Source of the DNA: Isoetes taiwanensis
Taxonomy: Eukaryota; Streptophyta; Lycopodiopsida; Isoetales; Isoetaceae
Direction of reading: 5' to 3'
DNA length: 64,000 nucleotides
NCBI GenBank assembly: GCA_021234155.1
Contig: JAJEKV010000109.1
Location: forward strand, 2,350,738 to 2,414,737
Each line of letters begins with the position of its first letter. The stretch's first letter is position 1. Below, piece after piece: positions 1 to 10,049 of the stretch. Position numbers and translations under genes: made by a program. Under the pieces are notes generated by a model, which had not been told where the DNA came from, searched no databases, and saw only the letters and a program-made list of their open reading frames with translations.

Positions 1-1780
1 GGTTTCAAAATTGTTGTAATTTGCATCCTTAATTTTCTTTGACCTCGAGATACTATCCTTTCACATTTGATTTCATGTACAAACATTTATTCTACATGTC
101 ATCCGTTATCCCCCTCTCAACCATTCATGACTTCACATTTCATAGGACACTAAAATTTTCATCAAAAATAGCCATTGTTATTTCAATATCTAAATTCATA
201 ACTTATTTGTGCCATCTATAAATGCATAAATTCAAGTACAACACAATTAATTCTCATGCTGGCGCAACCCAACACACCAGTTCAAACCTTAGAATGCAAG
301 AAAAAAAAGGGTTTTCTAAAAGCAATATTGAATGCTTTACATTCAAATTTTGATGTTAGCAGAGCTATGCACTTATAGTATATCCTTGGTTAGTGCTACT
401 ACATTCTAGAAGTCTGCATAATGGGAGCTCTAGAAGGAAAAGACCAAGAACATGAATGTACAAGGAGAACAACAATTGTTTTTTAGACACTACATCTTTA
501 CATGTCAAGCTCTCTTTCACATGAGCATTATTGATTTCGAACCCCTATAATGAGGGCTGGTTGAAAGAAAGACCATTATTCTAAGGTCTGATAGCTTCCC
601 TTCAACAAAATCCCCCTCTACTAAAATTACTGACCCCTCTTTTGCTCCTTCTGCCACTAGCTGTCTTGCAATCTTGAACATGACGCCAGAAAGGTTGATG
701 GTTGCGAGAGTCACCACTTTCTTATAGGTACGTTCTTTCTATTCGAGAGGTGCTTATAGGTACGTGCTTTCTATTCGAAGTTCAACCCACATAAATTACC
801 TACCAAAAGACTAACAACTTCATTGCCATTACAATGTTCTGCATCCTTTATTATACATAAATCCTCATCATATATTCATCCAAACATTAAAACTCCATGA
901 ATACAACCTCTTCAAATTACAGACACCCTCTAAGACCAACTATTCCAGGTCTACAAGGGCCAATTCACTAAAACATCCTTACGACAAACAAAATGCAAAA
1001 TCGCATGCTTCCTTCTACTATCCACATTTGCTAAAGCCCGGCAATGCCGGGCACCATAACTAGTGCAATTATAAGATTCAAGTATTAACCTTCTATTGGA
1101 TAATTTGCTTGATTGAATTTGCTTCATTGAATTGCATCATTAAACATTGAATTGTTATACAAGTTGGTCTAACAGCCAAATGCATTGGTCAAAATCATGT
1201 TAAACCTACATCGATTTAGCTTTTACAATATTGCTTTTTTATTTTTAATTCATGAAACCAGTTCTGTTACTTCTTGTATTCATTTTCGAACTGAAATCAC
1301 AAAAAATTATAACCACAAAATAAAGAAAGCAAAACTTATAGAGCAGATCACACGGATATGCAGTGCTTTGAACCGGTTCAAACGTTCTAGCAGTGCCAAT
1401 TTTTGAAAAAAAAAACCAATGCGAGCTCCACTCGGTTAGTCAAGAAACAGGAGGAACAAAATGGAGGGAATTTTTGGTACACTCGAATAATGACATTTTC
1501 TTTAATGATGGCAATTAAAAACTTGCTATAATTGAAATACATAACCTAATATGTAATGTATTCGAATGACCCTTTTTTTTTATCACCCTAGCGTCCTTAT
1601 ACTCTGTGAAACAATACTCAAGCTTTGGCACCTTCTTTACAGGCCATGTCTTGAGATTTTTTGGCTTTTATGCAGTAGAAGCTTTGATGCCAACCTGAGC
1701 TACCAAAGCTCTTATCACTGAGATAGGATCAAAGAAGCAAAAGCTCCAAAGGCAGAAAAAAGGTATATTCATCCAGCATT
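1..1780. other. AT-rich intergenic DNA, no gene recognised
   Basis: The sequence is AT-rich and I see no recognisable gene. A 66-residue open frame on the minus strand (517-717) matches no family I know. A 32-bp tandem duplication lies at about 717-776 (unit containing CTTATAGGTACGT). A small GC-rich hairpin lies at 1036-1052, with 8-bp arms GCCCGGCA and TGCCGGGC around one base. Confidence 0.5.
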
Positions 1781-2017
1781 GCCTCTGCTTGAATGTTTAT
1801 AGTTGTCTAGTTTCGGAGCATTTACTACATTTCTTGAGTTTTACATTCAGAATTTGGTTCCCCAATTCATCCAGCACGGAGACCCTCCGCAGTTGTACCT
1901 TAGCCGAGCAACTTTACTTTAGATGTTGGGTGGTGATAGCCATGCCTCCAATGTCCTCCGAGGCATCATGCGATACGCCAAACAACTCCCTACTTTACAG
2001 TGTAATGCGCCGTTGAA

Positions 2018-2350
2018 GTGCGCTTCGTCTTGGCCACCCTCATGGACCATTATGTGGAGGATAAGAACGTACTTGCGGACCAAGGGAAGATGCATGCACC
2101 TTCGCCTTCAGAAGATGATGAGCGTGTAAGCCAGGATGACTTTGCACAATGGAAGCAGTTAGCGGAGGAAATGCCAATACATAGAAGCCAAGGGTCTAAA
2201 CTTACCGGGTTGGATGCCTTGCCGATAGTCCACGTCAATGGGCAGGAGTACCTCTTACTTGACGATGTAACGTGGATCTACCATGTTATTGCTAACCTCA
2301 AGCACAAGAAGAAGGCAGAAGTCCTTTATGAGCTGGCGAGTACTACGTAG
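2018..2350 (+). CDS. hypothetical ORF, 110 aa, possibly part of a decayed element
   Basis: I do not recognise this product. The frame is open for 110 codons and reads like real protein: it is mixed and hydrophilic, with few low-complexity stretches and segments such as FAQWKQLAEEMPIHRS and ALPIVHVNGQEYLLLDDVTW. It lies on the same strand as, and about 1 kb upstream of, a broken gypsy-type gag. It may be the 5' part of that element, a captured host exon, or the remnant of an unrelated gene. The start is only the first ATG of the frame. No intron signals were assigned. The function is unknown. Confidence 0.3.
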   Translation: MRFVLATLMDHYVEDKNVLADQGKMHAPSPSEDDERVSQDDFAQWKQLAEEMPIHRSQGSKLTGLDALPIVHVNGQEYLLLDDVTWIYHVIANLKHKKKAEVLYELASTT

Positions 2351-2445
2351 ACGACTTCCTCGACTTCGCCCCTTCTGACCTTCCACCACAGGTACAACAC
2401 TTGCTCAGTTTCTAGCCTGAGGATATTGAGCCTATAGATACCAGG

Positions 2446-2919
2446 TTGTGGTGTTTGATGCTGCAAGACGCCTCGTCCCAACCTTCCAAGGAAGCATTTA
2501 CCGCTATGGAACCTCATGTTCCAAACATTAATGATGTCAGTATTTTGATGAAGCCAGATGAGGAAGGAGAAGATCTTTTAGAGAACAAGGACCACATCCG
2601 GGACGAGATGCGGGAAGTTAAGGAAGAGGAAGTGGCAGTCAATCTTGATAAGGAAGTAGCCACCTCCACCAGTGTTGCAGTAAAGGCCTTGGGCAACCAC
2701 CTCACACGTTTCTTCCTTTCTGCTTTCAAGCAATGTCGGGTCCTATTCATTGCAAGGAATCTGGCTCCCAAGGCCAAGGAATCATGGTGGGCACTTCGTG
2801 CCCTATCCACTCTGGCAGGCCACAAGAAGATCCACCCCCGCATGTTAACTCTTGTGCTGGTAAGATGTGACTTGGCCATGGCTGCCTTGGGTCACGACAT
2901 CGCCACATGGATGGCATGA
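2446..2919 (+). CDS. hypothetical ORF, 157 aa, acidic middle
   Basis: I do not recognise this product. The frame is open for 157 codons. Residues about 30-75 are strongly acidic (runs such as EEGEDLLENKD and EVKEEEVAVNLDKE), and the C-terminal half is basic and hydrophobic. It follows the 110-aa open frame at 2018-2350 in the same orientation, separated by about 95 bases with stops, so the two may be parts of one broken gene or of the leader of the gypsy-type element that begins near 3.29 kb. An opposite-strand frame across the same bases looks like a shadow. Confidence 0.3.
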   Translation: MWCLMLQDASSQPSKEAFTAMEPHVPNINDVSILMKPDEEGEDLLENKDHIRDEMREVKEEEVAVNLDKEVATSTSVAVKALGNHLTRFFLSAFKQCRVLFIARNLAPKAKESWWALRALSTLAGHKKIHPRMLTLVLVRCDLAMAALGHDIATWMA

Positions 2920-3284
2920 AGTTGCTCGTGGCAGCACCCTTGGCCACCGCCTTTCCGCCAGAGGTTGCATCTGTGACTGCACTCACGATCAACCCAGGCG
3001 TTACCTTACTCCGACACTGACGACCACCTGAGCCTCCAACTCCCATGGAGGAAGACGCAGGACCCAGCTCCTGAATATATTCTTATGTAATTATTGTATT
3101 AGCCTTCGAGCATTAACCCTTGTATAGCCATAATTAGCATTTTTCTACTATATAATACAAATTTTGGATGTCTTATGAATTGCTAGACTATTCAATAATG
3201 GATGATCTTTGTGCATGTTAAATCATTTCTTCTTTGATTCATACACACCTTTCATCTATAATCTATTTTCCTTTCTAATATAGA

Positions 3285-4053
3285 TGATTGACGCCCGAGC
3301 AAGAGCTAGTCCTCATGAAGCGTCAAATCATGGCTGAAATTTAGGCATATGTCCTCCAGAAACACCCTCCGTCCATAGCTCTAGAGTATGGCCCTGAAGT
3401 GCCTGCACCTGAAGTCAACCAGGTACCTCCACCTGCACCGGCGCGTGCTACGGCTACCTCGACACGTTCCAAACATGCTCACACCTCCTCTTCATCTGAT
3501 CCTGGTTCAGATTCTTTTGACTCTTCAGCTTCACAGGAGGACCGTGCCAGGTCCCATAACAAGGATTACCAGAAAATAGTTCATTCTGCCATTACCAACA
3601 TATGGAAGAACCGTAAGCTTGCACAGTTCTCAAGCAAGTCCAAATTTGGTATGGATGCCGAGTCTTGGCTTGATGAAATGCACGAGTTCGGCAAGTCGTA
3701 TGTATAACGGAGAAAGACATTGGTAAAGTGGCCACCACAAATCTTAGGGTGTCCACACGGATATGGTGGAAGGGATATACTAGATCCCATGGCTTCACTA
3801 GGGGCAGGTGCAAGTTCAATATTATTGTCAAAGAATTTAAGTCGCATTATGTTTCCAGGGCACAACGATGTCAACAGATACAGACCCTTTATCACCTAGA
3901 ACAGAAGAACATGTCAGTATAGGCCTACATAGACGAATTTATGCATTTGTGCCTCTATTTCCTAGGTATTACCCAGCGCCGCGCTATCGAAGGCTACATT
4001 GAAGGGTTGTCTCCAATCCTTAGGAAGATGGTGCGCGCTAGATCCACTAGCTG
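3285..4053 (+). pseudogene. Ty3/gypsy-type gag polyprotein, broken
   Basis: This is the capsid-like gag of a plant LTR retrotransposon, which packages element RNA. Read across several frames it gives a Pro/Ala/Ser-rich N-terminal part (about 3399-3540) and then the retrotransposon-gag core: AESWLDEMHEFGKSY, a WWKGY segment near 3760, LYHLEQKNMSV near 3890, then AYIDEFMHLC and GYIEGLSPILRKMV up to about 4045. That order is the one expected for this domain. At least three frameshifts or stops break it (TAG near 3336, around 3705, and after 3920). No zinc knuckle or pol follows: the sequence switches at about 4053 to an opposite-strand copia remnant. Recognition of the core is firm; the exact ends are not. 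Confidence 0.75.
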
Positions 4054-4054
4054 A

Positions 4055-5322
4055 CTAATGGGAATCGAGTTTTTATAATGCTTGAAACACAAAGAACATT
4101 TCTATGTGTATTACTTCCTTGCAGATCTATTAATTGCAATAATCCCCTTCTTTCAAAAGATTATAGAGCTCCATTTCCAACTTGTATATTTCTGGTATGA
4201 GTGCTTGTCACTTTCTTGAGCAGAACGGTAGTTTGAACTACTGATCTTTCAACTCCACTATCAACTACAAGAGAATCAGAAGGTTTATTAGCAAAGAATA
4301 GCAAATGCATAGTTTACCTCATCCTCATCTTAAAGGTTATCTTTCTCTTTCTTCACGCTCTCTAGTCATGTATGCTCCTGAAGACCTCCTTCCTCCACAT
4401 GCCGACATGTTGCCTCTTCCTCCTTTGCCACTATTTCCCTTTCCTCTACCACGATCCTTTGGCGTAAGAAACTTTGTAACTAGATGACCTCTTCCAACAC
4501 AAAGTAAATTCATTTTTAATTTAAGACAATTATTCTAAATTCAAAAAAAAGTTTAATTGGCCAGACTCATGGCAAGAGTAGCAAATTTTTTCTTATTTCC
4601 ATTTTGGCTTTTCTTTCCAGCAAATGAAATCTCGATTGATTCTTCATCATTATCCCTTACCACTTTCTTTTGTTCTACCTCAGTTCTTTTATGTTTCAGC
4701 CTCTTCCCTAGTTCTTGCTACATTCCTACTATTCATTGTCGATGACAGATCTAACTATGGCAAGAACTTGCTACTTTTCTGTTTAGTCTACACCAGCACC
4801 TCCTAAGTCTGCCACAATACTGTCAAATTTGTTGAATACATGATCCTCATCATGCAAGTTTAAATTCCTAAACTCCTTTTCAAGTAAATATCTTAGTAAA
4901 TAAATCCACATGTCTCTTGGTGACTTGTTTCTCAACTTGAGTGTTATAGTGAGACTCACCTTAGATGTTATAATCCCTTGTGCTTCCTTGAGCTTTGCAA
5001 ACTCTGACCTTCCTGCACTAGAGTTAATAGTGCCACTAGTTTCTCTACAATTGGCTTTCCTTGTACTACCAGTTTCCACATAGCTACGTTTAAATTTGAA
5101 CCTGCGACCACTGACCTTGCAACTGTGTTTATAGCCGTGTTGGTTTGTGCCACATTTTCTCCTAATAGATCAACCAGATCCCAAAGGTTTTCAACCTCCA
5201 AAATGTGTTTTATGGCATCCTTCCAAAGTTGGAAGCTAGGCCCTCCTTTGTAAGCATCTATAATGCTTAATAACCTTGATCCAAACCTGCTTGACATGTT
5301 GAACACCAAAGCTCTGATACCA
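4055..5322 (-). pseudogene. Ty1/copia-type element, PBS-gag-protease remnant
   Basis: Reading leftward from the primer-binding site at 5311-5322, the minus strand gives a copia-type gag start (FQLWKDAIKHILEVENLWDL, about 5240) and the UBN2-like gag core (SPRDMWIYLLRYLLEKEF and HVFNKFDSIVADLGGAG, about 4920-4800). A degraded zinc knuckle follows (LCVGRGHLVTKF, near 4530-4490), and then an aspartic-protease segment with the DSG active-site triplet (LVVDSGVE, near 4250; the usual Ala is Val) and GNGAL about 25 residues later. The order is right for Ty1/copia. The gag is split by a frameshift near 5030 and the rest of pol is missing, lost at the junction with the gypsy-type gag. Confidence 0.75.
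5311..5322 (-). promoter_or_regulatory. retrotransposon primer-binding site (initiator tRNA-Met type)
   Basis: On the minus strand this reads TGGTATCAGAGC, the common plant copia PBS that pairs with the 3' end of initiator tRNA-Met. The gag start follows directly. The bases just beyond (minus strand ...CTTACA) are a plausible LTR end with the expected terminal CA, so the LTR should run rightward from about 5325. Confidence 0.85.
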
Positions 5323-6430
5323 AATGTAAGATTTTAAATTCAGCTCTAGTCAATCTCTTAGACCAGATGCAAATTCAAATTCAATAGTCATACTAGCAAT
5401 CACACATGTAATATGATTCACAATAGGCAAAGATAGATATAATATTCAATGGTTAAGTCAAATACAATGGGCTATTTAACCTTTCCAGTATCGCTATAGC
5501 AGTAGTGTACTTCAGCAGTGGTATTGACCGAAATCCCATAGCAGTCAAACTTCAAATTTTCGAACTCTAATTGATGAATTAAGATCAAATTTCCTCCTCA
5601 AATCGATTTTCTGAAAATGATATATCAGTAGTCCGAACTCTGAGGTTTTTAGGTTGATCTTCGACGGTTGAATTTAATCAACCAACCTCACCTTGTTTCT
5701 TATTTGAATTTCTTTACCTCCAAGTCTCGTTCCAACTTACGATCATAAATTAAGTCATATAACCCTTATAACTTTTAAAGGGGAAAAGTCATGTCACCAT
5801 GTAAATTTACTGGGCAATCTAGTATAAAATAATATGTACAAATGAACCTAATAATGTACAGGCAAAAATTTTATCTGTATACAATTATGCAATGACTTAC
5901 CAAGTAATTTCCAATGCACAAATCTAGATACTCTACAAAATATTGTTGATAGTGTTATATGGCAAGAGAACATGTAAAAGACTATGCTAATACATCTAAC
6001 CTTAGATTCAGACTGATACGATGTAGATAGTCTCAGTTCTTAAACAAAGAAAGTAAGTATAAGAAGTAAATCCAATTTTTAGGATCGCTCGTTCCACCCA
6101 ACTAGACTCAGTTCTAGCAAGAATTTTTCAGCTTGCCGCAAGAATAGAATAGAATAGAATAGTTTTTTTAACGTCCACGAAGACCAATAGGTCATGGGAC
6201 CCATACAATGGGCTAGTACAATCATTACTACTAGGATTAGAAAATAGCTGAAGGAAGTAAGGAAACGAATTTCAAGTGGGAATACAATGTTATACTTTGA
6301 AGACAAAAGGCAACGATCTTCCCTCCAATGATTTGAGTTCTCTTTAATATAAGATCTTAGACCTTTTTTTGAAAAGAACTTTGTCTTTAGATTATGCATG
6401 CAGAATGCCTTTTAGAATTCAATCATGTTT
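5323..6430. mobile_element. probable LTR and flanking remnant of the copia element
   Basis: Its position next to the primer-binding site means at least the first few hundred bases should be the element's LTR. I could not find the outer LTR boundary or a second LTR copy. A 106-residue minus-strand frame (6079-6399) is unrecognised and may be chance. A short AATAG repeat lies near 6145-6165. Confidence 0.4.
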
Positions 6431-7380
6431 ATCCAGCTAATCTGGCCTATTTCTACAAAATGAGCTTTTTCTAGACTTTCAGATGTTATCTGCTAAGTTT
6501 GGATGAAAGGTAAGTCGTTCCAATAAACACTGCTCGATATTCTTGCCATCAGGATTACACCCATAATCAGCCCATAATCAGCCAATGATTTCACCAAAAT
6601 AATAAACCTAAGGTCATTTAATCCATAATAAGCTGTTCACAAAGTAATGGGTTGATCCTTGTTTAAATAGCTCACTTCAAGCCACTCCCCTGAGCCAGTA
6701 TTTAAACTGCAACAATCCTTCCCTTCCTGAGATTGAACATCCACATCAATTTTGAGAAAACATTGTTTCATCTTGATCCCATTAAAGGTGTCCATTCCAA
6801 TTTAATTCGGAACTGCTTCAATTCTATTAGAGGCCTTTCATCTCAATTTACTTAAAGATGGCCTCAAATTCATTAGAGGTTTTAACATCTTTACAATCAC
6901 TAGTAAAGATTCAAATTCACTGCAGTGTATATCATTCTTTTGATATTCCATCTTGGCAAGTCATGGACAGACAAATTTCAATAGTTGCATCAAATCACAA
7001 GAGAGTTACTATTTCTGCTAACTTTGCTTATTCCTTTCACAAAGTTTGCTCGAACTCATACACAGGTGCCTTATATTCATTAATTTGGTCTTTAGAACAA
7101 CATACTGCATCAGAAGACGGATGAAATTTGAACTTAACTAAATAAGTTTGATAAAAATAAGTTTGTATCTCCTTATCTTGATGACCAAATTATCTTTTCT
7201 AGTTCAAGCAGCTCCTCATTACCTTTGTTATTAATAGGACTTGCATGTTCCATTTTCTACAAAATCTCAAGAGAAATTTCACTACCCTTATAGAGCTTTA
7301 GTACACCAATATTAAAATTTGGATACGGGTTAATAATCCATTTTCCATACAAATGCAACGATAGGCATTCGATCTTGTTA
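6430..7380. other. AT-rich stretch, probably gypsy 3' remnant on minus
   Basis: No independent gene is seen. It lies directly downstream, in minus-strand sense, of the gypsy integrase remnant, and by position may hold its chromodomain end and LTR. I could not define either. An 88-residue plus-strand frame at 6858-7124 matches nothing I know. Confidence 0.3.
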
Positions 7381-8160
7381 TCAATTTGAAATGGATCATA
7401 ATATCTAGGAGCCAGCTTTACGTACCTATTACCCATTTTTTAAAGACATTTCTTGGGAGAATATATTCAAACCCATCGACCTTTTCCATAGTCCTTTTTT
7501 TTGCATTTATTTACAAGTCGAGATATCATAGTTTCTTTTTTTTTTTTTTTTTTTTTCTTTTTTAATACGAGGTTTTACTTCTTATAGAATGCCTGCACAG
7601 TCACTTGTTGCTTCATCTGAAGCTGGCACTTCCCCTTCTATTTTTGTAATTGGAGATTCCAAAAAAAAATATCTATATAGCACTTTAAATGAAGTTCTCT
7701 GAGTGACAAAATGAACTGTATTATTGTATGCAAAGTCTAAAATATAACAATACTCTCCCCATTGACTTTGCCTTTCTGCAACATAAGCTCGCAACATATC
7801 CTCAATGACACGGTTCACAACCTCAATCTGCCCATCCATTCAGGGATGGTAAGCTGTGGAAAATCTAAGAATTCTACCTACATTCTTCATAAGTCCTGAT
7901 CAAAATATACTGCATAATAATAGATCCCTATCCATTATAATTGCGCCAGGCATTCTATGAATCTTAAAAATCTCCTTCATGAAAAACTTGTTTGCCTGAG
8001 GAGTTGTCATGCTAGATTTACGTGGAACAAGGTGAACCTAGTTAGACAACCTGTCTACAATTGTCCAGATTTGGTCATTCTATAAATTGATTTCAGTAAG
8101 CCTTGTATATCCATGGTGATATACTTCCAAAGTTTCTCAAAATCAGCAGTTGTGCCAATC
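7380..8160 (-). pseudogene. Ty3/gypsy integrase, broken
   Basis: The minus strand carries the integrase catalytic core of a gypsy-type retrotransposon, which inserts element cDNA into the host genome. In order it shows LWKYITMDIQGL (about 8135-8100), NDQIWTIVDRLS with the first Asp (about 8080), KSSMTTPQANKFFMKEIF, IIMDRDLL with the second Asp region (about 7935), FSTAYHP, and MDGQIEVVNRVIEDMLRAY with the catalytic Glu (7839-7780), then the QWGEY and YNNTVH signatures. A post-core segment KLAPRYYDPFQI lies near 7410-7390. Three in-frame stops and at least one frameshift (near 8085) break it, and a TGA sits just before MDGQ. No reverse transcriptase is seen to the right, so it is 5'-truncated. 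Confidence 0.85.
7532..7556 (+). repeat. poly(T) run
   Basis: A nearly pure run of T of about 20 bases lies inside the gypsy remnant. On the minus strand it is poly(A), so it may be the tail of a small retroposed insertion. Confidence 0.8.
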
Positions 8161-8169
8161 TGGCAGTCT

Positions 8170-9020
8170 TGCTAGTGGAGGCTTTCATTTGTTGTCAAAT
8201 GCTACAAGCTTCTACAAATTCATTGTCAAATCTATGCCTAATAGTGCTTCACGTATCTTAATATTACCAACTTATTGCTCATTATGAATTTCACGCTAAA
8301 TATTAATTACCTATCAAAATTAACAAAACCTGTAGAAAAGTTCTATATCAAGTCCAGAAATTGCATCCCTTTTTTATTAGCCTGCGTCATACTGTTGGAG
8401 GCAATTAAAGACTTATGCATATTAGGAGAGTCACAGCTTGCATATACTGTCATGTCCTTTCTATATGTTCGTTAGGGATCACAACTATTGTTGCTCTAAT
8501 GTCCTTCTAAATGGCACAAAGATATATGCATCTTTGTTCTTTTATCTCCTCGCATTTCTTACTTTAGAACTCTATGAATTTATGAAAAACCAAGTATAAC
8601 AAATACTCAAATCCAGAAACTCTTTTTGAAATGCATAATAACAAAAGTTGAATGCGATCTTTACAGTTGGATTTCTAATACTTGTTATAACTTTAAGATA
8701 TTAAGGAGTTCAAATGGTCTGGATCGCCATCAGAAATGACGAGTTAAAATTTTAAATTCCATCAACAAGATAGGAAAACGTCTTCCTGCTCACAAATTAG
8801 CAGAAGGCAAATGCTGTTCATTTGGACAAATTTAGTCCAAGGAACTATCATTGACAGGGTTCTCATCTATTATGCTCAGATCTGGCAAATAATCACTTTG
8901 GAAAAGCAATAGACCAGAACAAAAATCTGATACGAATTCCAAAGTACTGAAGAAGTTATATGGCTTCAGACATTCAAGAGTCTAAAGTTGTATTTTTTAT
9001 TTTTATGTGCATTGGTGTTG
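8170..9020. other. intergenic DNA between gypsy remnant and the 9-kb gene
   Basis: The sequence is AT-rich with no recognised coding. The right-hand 200 bases are immediately 3' of the minus-strand gene and would hold its 3' UTR and polyadenylation signal. No single signal stands out. Confidence 0.4.
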
Positions 9021-9024
9021 CAAG

Positions 9025-9987
9025 CTATGGCCAAGGATGAACATAAAAACCATGTAATCTCAGATCTGCCAAAAATGTGAGAGCATCATCCCGAGTGACC
9101 GGAGCAAATTTAGCCCAGCCATAGCCATGCATACTAGGATGATCATAGTGAACCTCAACAAACAGCTCATCAACAATAGCGGACATGTCGGGATCGGCGA
9201 TCCATCTTTTAAGAATAGGCCATTCACTACCTTCAATATCCATCTTCACAACCACACTATCACTAGCCTTTAGTTTTAATTCCTCTTTAATGAACCTGGT
9301 AATGTTGATGGAAGAACTTTGTTCATCATCATTGTCCCCAACATACTTGTAATATATTTGAATCCTGTCAAGCATCCATTGAGGAAAATATGGGGTTTTC
9401 TTAACCTTGAGAGCCCAAGGATTGGACTCTGCACCATTAGAATCTTCATCAAAACCATGTGCAGGTTTTTGCAGGAGCTCATGGTTGGCTTCAAAAGCAT
9501 GAATTTCTGTAAAATCACAGGGATACATTCTCATGAACCATAAAATACTGGTATCTAGTTTATTTCCTCCAAGATCAAGATATACTCTTCTGGATCTTCG
9601 ATTGAGATCTATTTTGGAACCTAAAAGCCAAGGGAGCAGATGGGTTTTATCTTCAACATCAGTGGTAAACTTAAGGGCAAATCCACGTCTGAAATTATTT
9701 TCTGGATCTAGGCGTTCAATGAGGAGGCCGTTAACAGGGCAAGAAGCTGGCTGGCCGATCCATTTCATCATGCTCCAAGCTTTGGTCTGGGAATGGGGGG
9801 TGCCCAGATGGCCATGTATGGATGTGCAGATGAGATTTTGATTTTGGTGGTCTGAATCTTTGAAGAGACTGGAAAAAAAGGAAGGATGCGAAGAAAAATC
9901 TAGGATCAGATAAAGAATTAGAAGCAAGAGGAACGCATGCGAGAGGAACGTATGGAGTGGAATCCGGTTCAGATCCATGGCTCCCAA
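9025..9987 (-). CDS. FkbM-like (DUF7870-type) plant membrane protein, single exon
   Basis: A 320-residue protein in one uninterrupted exon, the only gene here that looks intact. Residues about 14-31 are a hydrophobic signal-anchor, predicting a type II membrane protein of the Golgi or ER with a lumenal catalytic part. VYLDLGGN (135-142) and EIHAFEAN (161-168) resemble the SAM-binding start of FkbM-type methyltransferases. VVVKMDIEGSEWPIL (245-259) is the family's hallmark, followed by VDELFVEVHYDHP (272-284). The C-terminus HPWP is typical of the plant family as I recall it. Enzymatic activity has not, to my knowledge, been shown for these plant proteins. The start is the first ATG of the frame and gives the anchor its proper position. 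An out-of-frame upstream ATG lies at about 10039. The family call is from memory; the intact frame is directly seen. Confidence 0.85.
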   Translation of the reverse strand: MGAMDLNRIPLHTFLSHAFLLLLILYLILDFSSHPSFFSSLFKDSDHQNQNLICTSIHGHLGTPHSQTKAWSMMKWIGQPASCPVNGLLIERLDPENNFRRGFALKFTTDVEDKTHLLPWLLGSKIDLNRRSRRVYLDLGGNKLDTSILWFMRMYPCDFTEIHAFEANHELLQKPAHGFDEDSNGAESNPWALKVKKTPYFPQWMLDRIQIYYKYVGDNDDEQSSSINITRFIKEELKLKASDSVVVKMDIEGSEWPILKRWIADPDMSAIVDELFVEVHYDHPSMHGYGWAKFAPVTRDDALTFLADLRLHGFYVHPWP

Positions 9988-10035
9988 AACAACAGATTTG
10001 AGCTCCGTTAAAAGAAACTAACTGCCTCTCCATGC

Positions 10036-10043
10036 CCACGTGG
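10036..10043. promoter_or_regulatory. G-box palindrome upstream of the 9-kb gene
   Basis: CCACGTGG, a perfect G-box, lies about 50 bases upstream of the ATG of the minus-strand membrane-protein gene. G-boxes bind plant bZIP and bHLH factors. Its place, in the proximal promoter or 5' leader, fits a regulatory role, but a single 8-mer is weak evidence. Confidence 0.4.
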
Positions 10044-10049
10044 CAAGCC

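Noticed and set aside
9276-9841. Overlapping frames on both strands within the 9-kb gene
   Set aside because: They are shadows of the intact 320-residue frame, which has clear motifs.
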